Assembly (NCBI GenBank): GCA_016711825.1
Contig: JADJSG010000006.1
Coordinates: forward strand, 62,001-126,000
Direction of reading: 5' to 3'
Source: Bacteroidota bacterium
GTDB taxonomy: Bacteria > Bacteroidota > Bacteroidia > Chitinophagales > Chitinophagaceae
DNA: 64,000 nt
This document shows, in pieces, positions 18,532-28,300 of the stretch. The position numbers and the translations under genes are program-made. The notes under the pieces are model-generated. The model was given only the letters and a program-made list of their open reading frames with translations, was not told where the DNA came from and searched no databases. The number at the start of each line of letters is the position of its first letter. The stretch's first letter is position 1.

Positions 18532-19239
18532 ATGCCACAAAAAACACGAATTCTACTGGTAGAAGATGATGCCTCACTTGGATATGTCATCAAGGACAGT
18601 CTTGAAGAACGTGGGTTTGAAGTAACCCATGCAACGGATGGCAATGCCGGTTGGCAACAGTTTTCTAAAAACTTTTATGACCTTTGTTTGCTCGATGTAA
18701 TGATGCCACAAAAAGACGGATTTACCCTTGCCGCGCAAATCAGAAGAAAAAATACACATATACCCATCCTTTTTATTACTGCTAAAAGTTTACAAGAAGA
18801 TAAAATTGCGGGTTTTAAAGCAGGTGGTGATGATTATATCACCAAGCCATTTAGTATGGAAGAACTGATGCTGAGAATTGAGGTGTTTTTAAAACGTACT
18901 AAAGGTCCTGATGCGGACGAACTGATTTTTCAAATTGGGAAAACAGTGTTTGACTTCCCTAATTTAACGGTATTGGGTCCCAATACTGATTTACGATTAA
19001 CACAGAAAGAAGCTGATTTATTACGATTCTTTTGTTTAAATCCAAATCGTGTGGTAAAGCGCGATGAAGTGCTCACCAAAGTATGGGGCAAAGACGATTA
19101 TTTTTTAGGTAGAAGTATGGATGTATTTATTACAAAAATCAGAAAATACCTAAAAGAAGAGCACGACATAGAAATACAAACGATTCATGGTGTCGGGTTC
19201 CGATTTATTAATCCCACAGCTAAAGCGCCTGAAGAATAG
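18532..19239 (+). CDS. OmpR/PhoB-family response regulator
   Basis: The 235-residue protein has a receiver domain (1-120) with Asp12-Asp13, the phospho-acceptor Asp55 in LCLLDVMMP and the Lys in DYITKPFS. A winged-helix DNA-binding domain follows (about 135-230; LRLTQKEADLLRFF, VVKRDEVLTKVWG and RSMDVFITKIRKYL). It is the partner of the kinase 6 bases upstream. Target genes cannot be named. Its last 20 bases overlap the 3' end of the convergent HIT gene. Confidence 0.93.
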   Translation: MPQKTRILLVEDDASLGYVIKDSLEERGFEVTHATDGNAGWQQFSKNFYDLCLLDVMMPQKDGFTLAAQIRRKNTHIPILFITAKSLQEDKIAGFKAGGDDYITKPFSMEELMLRIEVFLKRTKGPDADELIFQIGKTVFDFPNLTVLGPNTDLRLTQKEADLLRFFCLNPNRVVKRDEVLTKVWGKDDYFLGRSMDVFITKIRKYLKEEHDIEIQTIHGVGFRFINPTAKAPEE

Positions 19240-19612
19240 TTTCTTGCAGTTGTTTTAATGTGTCCATCGATAAGGTCAATTTAGTTCGTGTAAAATTTAA
19301 ATCATCGGCTGTTTGAATCGGCACAAGATGAATATGTGCATGAGGCACTTCAAGCCCGATGACACTGATACCGCAACGTTGACAATCCATTGTTTTTTCG
19401 AGTGCTTTTGCGATAGGTTTTGCAAAAACAAGTGCTTCTGAAAGTAACTGATCAGACAAGTCAAATATTTTATCTACTTGTACTTTAGGCACTACTAAGG
19501 TATGCCCTAATGCGATTGGGTTAATATCAAGAAAAGCGATAAAATGTTCGTCTTCTTTGATTTTGAAACAAGGAATGCTTCCATCGATGATTTTTGTAAA
19601 AATACTTTCCAT
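19220..19612 (-). CDS. HIT-family nucleotide-binding protein
   Basis: The protein has 130 residues. It has FTKIIDGSIPCFKI at the start, the family's FLDINPIALGHTLVVPK, and the histidine triad HAHIHLVPI near residue 92 with the nucleophilic His. HIT hydrolases or transferases act on adenosine nucleotide-protein or nucleotide-amine bonds. It lies 2 bases after greA on the same strand; greA-HIT is a common pair in Bacteroidota. The 3' end overlaps the convergent response regulator by 20 bases, so antisense transcripts are possible. Confidence 0.9.
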   Translation of the reverse strand: MESIFTKIIDGSIPCFKIKEDEHFIAFLDINPIALGHTLVVPKVQVDKIFDLSDQLLSEALVFAKPIAKALEKTMDCQRCGISVIGLEVPHAHIHLVPIQTADDLNFTRTKLTLSMDTLKQLQETILQAL

Positions 19613-19614
19613 CC

Positions 19615-20088
19615 TTACACAGAAATATGTTCCACTTTAAATTTCATGAGTCCGCCTGGTGTGGTCACTTCTACTACTTCGGCCACTTTTTTACCCAATA
19701 AACCTTTACCAATAGGTGAAGAAACCGAAATTTTACCTAGTTTGATATCTGCTTCATTTTCTGAAACTATTTGATATTCAATAGACTTTTTCGTTTTCAT
19801 ATTCAATATTTTTACTTTGCTCAAAACGGTCACTTTACTTGTATCTATGTCTTTGATATCGATTACTCTTGCATTTACCACAGCATTTTCTAATATTGAT
19901 ATTTTTGCTTCGTGATGACCTTGTGCTTCTTTAGCCGCATCATATTCAGCATTTTCTTTCAAGTCTCCTTTTTCTCTTGCTTCTGCAATGGCTTTTGCTA
20001 TTTCAGATCTGCCGGCTGATTTTAACTGATTTAATTCAGCAATCATTTGATCTAATGTTTCTTTAGTGACATATGTGATACTGCTCAT
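19615..20088 (-). CDS. greA: Transcription elongation factor GreA
   Basis: GreA enters the RNA polymerase secondary channel and triggers cleavage of backtracked RNA. The 157-residue length is typical. An N-terminal coiled coil (1-75) carries ELNQLKS, EAREKGDLKENAEYDAA with the acidic tip, and the C-terminal globular FKBP-like domain has SPIGKGLLGKKVGE-like residues near 125-140 (here SPIGKGLLGKKVAEV). It is followed immediately by the HIT gene. A perfect hairpin lies in its leader (see separate entry), which may control its expression. Confidence 0.95.
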   Translation of the reverse strand: MSSITYVTKETLDQMIAELNQLKSAGRSEIAKAIAEAREKGDLKENAEYDAAKEAQGHHEAKISILENAVVNARVIDIKDIDTSKVTVLSKVKILNMKTKKSIEYQIVSENEADIKLGKISVSSPIGKGLLGKKVAEVVEVTTPGGLMKFKVEHISV

Positions 20089-20123
20089 CGTAAAAAAAGT
20101 TTTATGGTTTGTTATTAAAAATA

Positions 20124-20153
20124 ATCAACGCTTTCGTGGAAGAAAGCGTTGAT
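20124..20153 (-). terminator. Perfect 12-bp hairpin between the PorV-like gene and greA
   Basis: ATCAACGCTTTC at 20124-20135 and its exact complement at 20142-20153 enclose a 6-base loop. On the minus strand it is followed by ATTATTTTTAAT. It lies 34 bases after the PorV-like stop and 35 bases before the greA ATG. A -7-like TATTTTTG just upstream on the minus strand (about 20158-20165) would place the hairpin at the 5' end of a greA transcript. It can therefore be the terminator of the envelope operon, a greA leader terminator, or both. Confidence 0.7.
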
Positions 20154-20186
20154 AAATGCAAAAATATAAAATTATTTAATGATTTC

Positions 20187-21293
20187 CTATTCAGATTTCG
20201 CGTTGCCTAAATTAATTCTAAGGCCTATAACATGCACACCATTTGCAATACGTGTGGGTTTGTATCCATAATCAATAGAAAGTTTTGGTGCGTTTTCTTT
20301 ACTGGAAACTTTCGTTTGTACAGTAACACCTGCACTTAAACCGGTATAAAAAGTAGAATTTTCTTCTTTATCACCAATCTTTGATTCATATCTGTAAGCT
20401 GCTCTAAGCATTACTTTTTCCTGGTAAGCATACTCGGCACCAACACCAATCCAATCGCTGTTGTAAGCATTTGATATGAAACTTACCATAGCGCTTAAAC
20501 GATGTTTAGGCATTGTTTCAACACTTTCAGGACCAGCAGCACCTTTTGGTTCGTCTAAATAAAAATCATACGCAGTAGCAATATTTAATTGAGATGGTAA
20601 TGAAAATTTTTCAGAACGTGATTGAGTGGTAAGTTCTTTGGCAAAGTCAGGACTTGTACCATTGAAGCTAAATCCATCACCTGAAAAACGGAGGTTAGTT
20701 CCAACATTTCTTAAGGTAATACCGATATGAAAATTATCTCTTTTACCATTGGTATATTGTACACCTGCATCAAAACCGAGCGCACTTGCTTTGATATTAC
20801 TTATGGCTTCATTTACATAGGTTACATTAAGCCCGGCAGTCATATTTTTAGAAAAGGTATGACCTAAGCCTACTGAAAAATTTAGAAAGGTCGGTTTATA
20901 ATCACCGATACCACCTTCTGGTGAATCTTCAGTAGTAATAGGAATTTCACCAAAGCCAAAGCTCATAATATTTACGCCTAAAACACCCACATCACCCAAA
21001 TTTTGGGCAATACCTACATTGTTGATACTCATGCCTGTACCTGACAAATAACGTGTATGAGCAACGCCAATCTCTGATTTGGTTGTTTTAGCTAAACCTG
21101 CAATATTGCATTTCATAGCTTCAATACCACTAACATTAGCGCAATTAAGACCAAATAAACCACTTGATCGTGCCCAAGGATTCAGCAAAAGTTCTCCAGC
21201 ACCCGACTGACCACTTCTATCTTTATTACCTGCAAAAGCTGCTGAAGTGATTAATAAGGCGAGTGTTGTATATTTTAATTTCTTAAGTATCAT
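20187..21293 (-). CDS. PorV/PorQ-family outer-membrane protein
   Basis: The 368-residue protein has a signal peptide (about 1-21) and a FadL-like barrel with many short amphipathic strands ending in LRINLG. The N-terminal GAGELLLNPWARSSG and MKCNIAGLA are typical of PorV/PorQ-family proteins of Bacteroidota. True PorV shuttles T9SS substrates; this copy is encoded with a TonB receptor and a large secreted protein rather than with PorU, so it is probably a paralogue serving its own operon. It is the last gene of the operon, 36 bases after the secreted-protein gene. Confidence 0.8.
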   Translation of the reverse strand: MILKKLKYTTLALLITSAAFAGNKDRSGQSGAGELLLNPWARSSGLFGLNCANVSGIEAMKCNIAGLAKTTKSEIGVAHTRYLSGTGMSINNVGIAQNLGDVGVLGVNIMSFGFGEIPITTEDSPEGGIGDYKPTFLNFSVGLGHTFSKNMTAGLNVTYVNEAISNIKASALGFDAGVQYTNGKRDNFHIGITLRNVGTNLRFSGDGFSFNGTSPDFAKELTTQSRSEKFSLPSQLNIATAYDFYLDEPKGAAGPESVETMPKHRLSAMVSFISNAYNSDWIGVGAEYAYQEKVMLRAAYRYESKIGDKEENSTFYTGLSAGVTVQTKVSSKENAPKLSIDYGYKPTRIANGVHVIGLRINLGNAKSE

Positions 21294-21329
21294 AATTTTA
21301 TTTATTCTAGTTAGTTATTGGAATATGGA

Positions 21330-24300
21330 TTAAAAACTAATTAAGTCAACAGGTCGCATTGCACCGAACCATTTCAATACAGTTTCGCCTACATCTGGAA
21401 TATTTACATGTACTAAGTACATACCACTTGCTATTGGAATCCCTTTTTCATTTTTTATATCCCAGTCAACAAAGGTTGTTTTAGTATCATTTTTATTAAT
21501 TGTTTTTACCAACGCACCGTCTAAAGTATAGATTTTAATGGTTGCTTTTTCAGGCAAATTAATAATTTTTACTTTGTTTTCAACACGGGTCGCTTCGTAT
21601 TGACTGTATGCATAATAAGGGTTTGGTACTACATGTATTCTTTTAAAGATCTCCTCTTTGTTATTAGAATAAGTATTTTTAGCATCCCCTAATTTTGCTG
21701 GTGCAATATCATTGGTAGAGAAAGTGTATAATGGGAATCCATTATTCGCATAAGGTTGTTGTTTGCTCGAATCTGGTACATACTGTGTGTATGGTCGAGT
21801 AACACGTATACGAATTCTGGTTTTGGTTGGTATAATACCATCTTTAATACTTGCTAATTGCAATCCATTTCTTAACAAAGGTACACCCACCCACATCATG
21901 GTTTTATAAGCATTTCTTAACTCATTATCAGATGTAGAATTGGTATTTTTTCTGATTAATGTTGCAAAAGATGCTCCTTGATCGTATTTGGTTTTTGCAA
22001 TATAAATGATGTGTTTGCCACCCCATTTAACGTAATCAGTCATACGGGTTGATGTTGGGTTCCAAATCATATCTCTACCGTTGTCAGTAGTATTAGAAGA
22101 AGCTTCACCAAAATAGATATTTAATCTTTCACCTGTTTCAATATTAATGGCATAACCAGGGAAATAGCTCATACCTGAATCTGCAGGGTTAGAAGAGTAA
22201 ATCGGTTTGCCGTTTGCGTCTACTTCTTTATTCCATCCTAGATGCTTACGAATATTGAATTTATAGGCACCACCCTCTGAAATAGGGTTGGTAATACCTT
22301 TGCTTTCAGTCATTTCTATCACTGGGCAACGAGTCCATAAACTCTTATCAGCAGTCATTACAATATCAATACTATGTGCAGTATAAATACTGTTATTTCT
22401 TCTATCGGCAGCGCTGGTTCCGTACTGTAGACCAAATCCGCAAGCTTCGTCGTTTACATTACTTGCAAAATAATAAGGTGAGAAGGTACCATTCAATACT
22501 TTTTCAAAAGTGTTTAATTGATCTAAGTTTTTAATCACTGGATTACCATTCATATCTACTGCATTATCATAATCAACGATATTACATTTATTATCTGCAT
22601 CGATAAATTCACTGCTGAATTCACTACCTGCTCTAATCCAGTTGTCGTATGATTTACCATCTTCGTCTGCTACTCCAGAAAGCCATTTGTTATTGACATC
22701 TTCAAAAGTAATGTCAGAAGAGATTAAACCATTTTCTAAACTTATCGGGTTATCACCAGGTCGTGCTTGTTGTTTTGCACCCAATGAAAGTCCCCAATCA
22801 ATACCTGTAACGCCTGCTTGTGCGTATTTTCTGAGGTATTTCTCGTTATATTCAGTAATATCTCTACCAGAGTATACGGTATCGTTGGTGCCGATTCTAT
22901 TAACAAACCAACGTGTACGAGAAGCGATTGCTCCTCTTGAAGAGTCTGCCCTAGGTTCACCATAAGTGCTATCAACAACAAAACGAATTTCATAACTACC
23001 TGCTTTGATACTATCAGGGTTTACAACTTGTAAAAATACCGGACCTGCATTGGCTTTGTAAGTTGGTTCAAATGCATGATAATTTGGTGCAGCTAATGCC
23101 TCCATTTCTGATTCCTCGGTTAAATCCATTGCAAAACCGCCATTTCCTTTACCTGCTATTCTTTTGATTTGGATTCCTGTACCATAATCAGCATAAGTTT
23201 CAGTATACAAATTGTCATGTGCCGGAGTTGGTGTTGCTTTGATTACTTGTATAGGTTGTTTTCTACCATCAGTTCTACTTTCAATGTATTGTATTAATTG
23301 GGTAGAATCTGGTTTACTTTTATCAAAATTTCTAAAGTTATTATAACCGTAAGCAATTGCTACATAATAATAGGTTTTATAGTTTACTAAGTTTTTAGCA
23401 GTTCCTGTTGCAAATAAATCCTGGGTTAATTGAAATGAATGGGTAATACCCGTATCAGTACCTGTCATCATTAATTTAGGGATATATTGATCAGCAGAGA
23501 TAGAAGGGTCAATTTCATAATTTAATATTTCTTTGACACCATTTTGTTTATCACATTGAAACGCCAATCGGGCTTTGTCAGTATTGATTGACCCATCTTT
23601 TGATTTGATATCAGACAATGCCACAGATTCGTTTTTCAATTGATATACTAAATACCCTTCAAATTTAAATAAGGTATCATTTGACCCATTTTTTAAAGCT
23701 CTGTTCGAAACTTCTCTAAATCTGTCTTCAGATAAATTAGTACCATAACCTTCTTCATAGTTATTAGAAGAAAGTAAATTATCTAAATCAAATACTAATT
23801 TTCTGTCTAAAGGTTGTATAGTCACTTTAGGCGCGTCAGGTCCTGAAGGTAATTTAAATGAGTTGTCAAATAAATCCTGGGCTTTATCATCACAAACCTG
23901 AATTTTTGAAAAACATGCTGATTTACCACCACCAACATTTGGCACCCAAACAGCACCAATAGTAATATTATTTGCTGGAGCACCTGCAACTAAAGGAAAA
24001 GGTCCTGCTGAGTGTATAAATCTTCTATCAGCCGGTGTATTGTTACAAGCAGCTTCATTCCAACCACCTTTACATGGATCACCTGTAAAGATAAACTTGG
24101 TTGAAGGACCCGCAGCAATAGCGTTACAAGCAGTGGTAAATGGCGTACCATTTTTCCATGTTCCTGTTATAAAACCATAATAATCATCTTTTGAACTTGG
24201 ATTACCATAGGCTGTATTGTCATTATTGAAATAGGTAAATACCGTCATTTTCAATTCTGTATCTTTTTGTTTGGCTGCATCATAATATTTAGGACCCTGG

Positions 24301-25334
24301 AAATAGTCAACACCCACCATTGGAATTTCGAATCCATAACCAGTAGCACCTTCATCATAACTATCCCCATTATATAAGATACCTAAACCTCTTGAAGTAT
24401 CGCAACCTACATAATCATCAAAAGCATAACCCAAATCAGCATCACACCATGTTGCCATGTATGTAGAATCTAAATCTGAGGTACTTGAATTATAAACTTT
24501 ATAGTTGTAAAAAGTTGCTTCATTCAAACAATCGTTGGTAGAAAAAGCAAATGCCGCTGCGTGAATTTCTAAACCAATGGCTTCAGATTGCGTTTCTGTT
24601 TTTGAGTTTCCTTTATCGTTAAAAACCCACCAAATGTATTGGTCACCTAATATCGATGGATAGTCACCATTATGCCAATTGTAACCAGGTTCTCCGTCAA
24701 TATCAACATATGGAGCCATATCTCTTTTAGGTGCAGGCAATACATTGCTGCTTGAACCTAAAATCTCTGTATTCCCTTTTGCAGGCCATTCTTTAATGAT
24801 TTGGGGTACTAAATCAATTTTATCGTTGATGATATCTTTGATTTGTTGTTTATCGGTAATACCAGTGGTAAAGCCTCTAAATTTGTTAATATCAGATGCG
24901 TTAATTTTCCAAAATTTATCCCAGTCAGCGCAAGTTTGTGAAGACACGCTAAAGCCATTATCTTCATCAAGCGGACCAGACCAATAATCATTACCACTTT
25001 GACGATAGGTTTGACCAGCCACCTTTAATTCATTAGATGATTTATCGATTCCTCCTATCCAGATAGACCCTGCAAACAATGCATTTTTATTGCTGTTTTT
25101 AGGCACTTCATAGGCAGCACTACCTGTTGGTCTGTCCCACCACATATCGCCACCTGTCATCAAGCGAGCTCTTACATTATTGATATCTAAATCTATTACA
25201 GCCGCAGTATTATCGCATCCCGATGCCGTTTTATTTAAGCCGTTCGCAGGTGGTCGTTGCCCAACATTGGGTGCAGCGTATAAGCCTGTACAAACAGCGG
25301 TGAAAATAGCTAGTGTTAAAAGTTGTTTTTTCAT
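21330..25334 (-). CDS. Large secreted protein with C-terminal FlgD/T9SS-like Ig fold
   Basis: Read from the ATG ending at 25334, the protein has 1334 residues and a good signal peptide (MKKQLLTLAIFTAVCTGLYA). The upstream ATG at 25379 would overlap the receptor gene and hide the signal, so I reject it. The body is rich in Asn, Asp, Gly and Tyr and has no domain I can name. The last 85 residues form an Ig-like end domain: VVPNPYYAYSQYE, IKIYTLDGALVKTI, VDWDIKNEKGIPIASGMYLV, the pattern of FlgD-like/T9SS target tails. Between a TonB receptor and a PorV-family barrel, it is likely an exported surface protein. Confidence 0.7.
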   Translation of the reverse strand: MKKQLLTLAIFTAVCTGLYAAPNVGQRPPANGLNKTASGCDNTAAVIDLDINNVRARLMTGGDMWWDRPTGSAAYEVPKNSNKNALFAGSIWIGGIDKSSNELKVAGQTYRQSGNDYWSGPLDEDNGFSVSSQTCADWDKFWKINASDINKFRGFTTGITDKQQIKDIINDKIDLVPQIIKEWPAKGNTEILGSSSNVLPAPKRDMAPYVDIDGEPGYNWHNGDYPSILGDQYIWWVFNDKGNSKTETQSEAIGLEIHAAAFAFSTNDCLNEATFYNYKVYNSSTSDLDSTYMATWCDADLGYAFDDYVGCDTSRGLGILYNGDSYDEGATGYGFEIPMVGVDYFQGPKYYDAAKQKDTELKMTVFTYFNNDNTAYGNPSSKDDYYGFITGTWKNGTPFTTACNAIAAGPSTKFIFTGDPCKGGWNEAACNNTPADRRFIHSAGPFPLVAGAPANNITIGAVWVPNVGGGKSACFSKIQVCDDKAQDLFDNSFKLPSGPDAPKVTIQPLDRKLVFDLDNLLSSNNYEEGYGTNLSEDRFREVSNRALKNGSNDTLFKFEGYLVYQLKNESVALSDIKSKDGSINTDKARLAFQCDKQNGVKEILNYEIDPSISADQYIPKLMMTGTDTGITHSFQLTQDLFATGTAKNLVNYKTYYYVAIAYGYNNFRNFDKSKPDSTQLIQYIESRTDGRKQPIQVIKATPTPAHDNLYTETYADYGTGIQIKRIAGKGNGGFAMDLTEESEMEALAAPNYHAFEPTYKANAGPVFLQVVNPDSIKAGSYEIRFVVDSTYGEPRADSSRGAIASRTRWFVNRIGTNDTVYSGRDITEYNEKYLRKYAQAGVTGIDWGLSLGAKQQARPGDNPISLENGLISSDITFEDVNNKWLSGVADEDGKSYDNWIRAGSEFSSEFIDADNKCNIVDYDNAVDMNGNPVIKNLDQLNTFEKVLNGTFSPYYFASNVNDEACGFGLQYGTSAADRRNNSIYTAHSIDIVMTADKSLWTRCPVIEMTESKGITNPISEGGAYKFNIRKHLGWNKEVDANGKPIYSSNPADSGMSYFPGYAINIETGERLNIYFGEASSNTTDNGRDMIWNPTSTRMTDYVKWGGKHIIYIAKTKYDQGASFATLIRKNTNSTSDNELRNAYKTMMWVGVPLLRNGLQLASIKDGIIPTKTRIRIRVTRPYTQYVPDSSKQQPYANNGFPLYTFSTNDIAPAKLGDAKNTYSNNKEEIFKRIHVVPNPYYAYSQYEATRVENKVKIINLPEKATIKIYTLDGALVKTINKNDTKTTFVDWDIKNEKGIPIASGMYLVHVNIPDVGETVLKWFGAMRPVDLISF

Positions 25335-25353
25335 AAAAAAATTATTTAGCTTA

Positions 25354-28300
25354 TTAAAAGTTAAGTGTAAATCCGACATAAATTCTTCTTGGGTTATTAT
25401 AATTATTAGGGTTTACTAATCTATAAGTATACAAGTCACTATAAGACTGTGAAAATTGTAAATTCGTTAGCGCTTGTTTACCCTGAGGAGAATTTAAATA
25501 TCCATCATCATTACCTACCCCTGTATATCTGTAAACAGAAAGTGTGTTTCTTGTGTTCAATAAGTTGGTAATATACGTATATACATTCAAGCCAATAGGT
25601 CGTCCGTTTTTAATAACTTCTTTGGTTTCTTTATTTACTTTTTTACCTAAGCTAGTAATAAGGAAATCTTTATCGATACGTGTACTTACTTCAAACTGCC
25701 AAGGTAGTCTTGAACCATTGATTGTACCCACAATAGGTGAGCTTTGGAAGTCGCCCCCTACTAATGAAGTAGCTAATGAAGAACGAGTATAAGGCTCACC
25801 ACTTCTTGCTCTCATCAACAAATTGATCCCTGCATTTTTGAATGGATATTTACCATTAAATTCAGGTCCTTTAAACTGTTCGTTGTATCTATAATCGAGT
25901 GTATAGTTTAAAATATGTCTTGAATCAAAATCTAAAGGAAACACACTTCTCAAGTTAGGTTGTCCTGTAGCTAATAATGAAGATTGTGTGGTAGTGCTTG
26001 AGCCAGTACCCTCTGCAAATTGTAATGTATATGCCAATTGCATTCTTAATGGACCTGTTCTTCTGTATTCTAAATTAACTTTCACCCCTTTTGTTGAAGA
26101 AAAATCTCTGTTCCCAAAAGAAGAATATTGGATTGGGTAAGCCAGGGTGAAATTTTGAATTTGAATTTGATTTTTTCTTTCTCTGTAATAAGCTTCAATG
26201 GTCATCCCTGCATTATCTGATATTTTTTGTTGATATCCTAAGGTGTAGTTGATGGCTTTTTCCATTCTCAAATTTGCATTGTTGATGGTTGCTTGTCTTT
26301 CAGCTAAAAAGTAATAATCGTCAGGTGTAACAAAGTTATTTGAACTTGGTGTTTGGGTAATCACATCATAGTTACCATAGAATAATGACTCTTCAGATAT
26401 TGGGAAAGCAAATTGAATACGTGGAGATAAGGTAACTTGTGGTTTATAATCTTCAAACGAATTATTTGGATTAAATGCACTGCCTTTGATACTGTCATTT
26501 TTGTTGATCAACCAAGGTTGAATAGGCAAACCACCAGCATAAAGACCAGACAACACGGTAGGATCTGCAATTTCTTTACCAAATGGATCATACCATGTAT
26601 CTCCTTTTCTATAACCTACAATAGTTGGTTTAGAAGATTGGTTATTATCGATATAAGGTACATACTCATTGTCAAAAGTACTTGGGTCAGGAGCATTTTG
26701 GTCATTATTTGTTTTATCGATGGCTACATTATAAGTACCAGCTTTCAAATCTCCATTTTTACGAACGCCGTACAATGAATATGGATCTTTCAATACATTT
26801 TGGTTGGCATCATATCTATCTACACGTAAACCGATATTAAAACTTAAATCTTTGTATGAAAATTTATCTAAGATATATCCAAACATATAAATTGGTCTGA
26901 ATGCACCAATAGGTCTTAAATTATCACCTCTTTCGTCTTTTTTAGTCCAGAAATCGTTAAAGCTTGGTTGAGATTTGGTTTTATTTCCTAAGTAATCATA
27001 ACCGAAATAAGATACGAAATCATTTCCTCTGTTAAACAAATCATCTGCAGAAAACATATCTAATGAAAATGTTTTGGGGTCATAACGATCGATATCAATT
27101 AAGTCTCTGTAACTAACGTCAGCACCGCTACCATATAATTTTGTTCTCAATGATTTATCAAAACGTGATTGGTCGCCAGCTACATAAAGTCTGTTGTAAT
27201 CGATGGTATCGAAAGGACTAAATTGTACCACACCATTATCTAAATCGTCTTTGGTATATGGTTTACCATCTACCATAAATATTGGGTTTTGTAAGTCAAG
27301 ATTTTGAATATGTCTGTTGGTAATCAAACGCATCAATGACCATAATCCAGAAGCCCCTAATGAATAGCTTCGGCTGGTACGCTGATCATAACCAAGACCA
27401 AATTGTATGTTATGTTTAATAGGATCAATACGTTTGGTATTTTTCATTCCTTGAAGGATGTCTAAAGAGGCATCTAAGTTAAGCGAAACCTGATCGGCAT
27501 CACTATATGCATAACTACCTATTTGTGCGCCCACCCCAGTCCATAAACTATAAGCTGATTGCGGACCATCGCCATTGCGTAAACCGCCATAAGCTTGTAA
27601 TTGTGAAAGGTTAGGTACTTGAAATCGTTTGTCAGCATAGATAGCTTTGGTATAATTTTCAAGCAATGGATTAACACCACCTTCATAGAAAGTAACTGAA
27701 TCACTAAAGTCGCCCACAAATTTAATACCATAATAACCGCCCATGGCAGTATCTAACGTATACCCTGGTCTTCTGTGTGTAGTGAAATTGCCTACATATC
27801 CATAATCAAAGGTATTACGTTTGTGTTGCGGATTAGCGCCATCACTATAATCTTTTTGGTAAGTAAATTGAATAGAGTAATAAGCATTTTGAATAGCAGA
27901 TTTTTTAGCTCCTTCTTTTTCCTGAGAACCACTTTTACCTAAACGTTGGGTTAAACGTAAAAATCCTCTTGCAGAATATCCCTTTGAAATAGAATTGGCT
28001 TCAGGTGCAAACAATGAATTGGTAAATGAATAGCCTCTTCCATAGTTGTATGCAAAATAAGAACCCAAGGTTACGTTGATCGCCTCAGTTGGTTGAAAAT
28101 CAAGTTTACCTAAATAGTTAACACCCCAGCTTTCCCCTTTTTCTCTGGCTTTTATTTTTTCAAAGTCATTCATGGTTACCTGCTCAGAAGCATTCACAAA
28201 GTTACCAGTTCCATCAGGGTTTGGTACCAATGGTGTTTCTTGCAATTGTTTGAGTTTGTCTGCTTTTATTCTGTTGTATTTATAATAATAAGGATTATTG

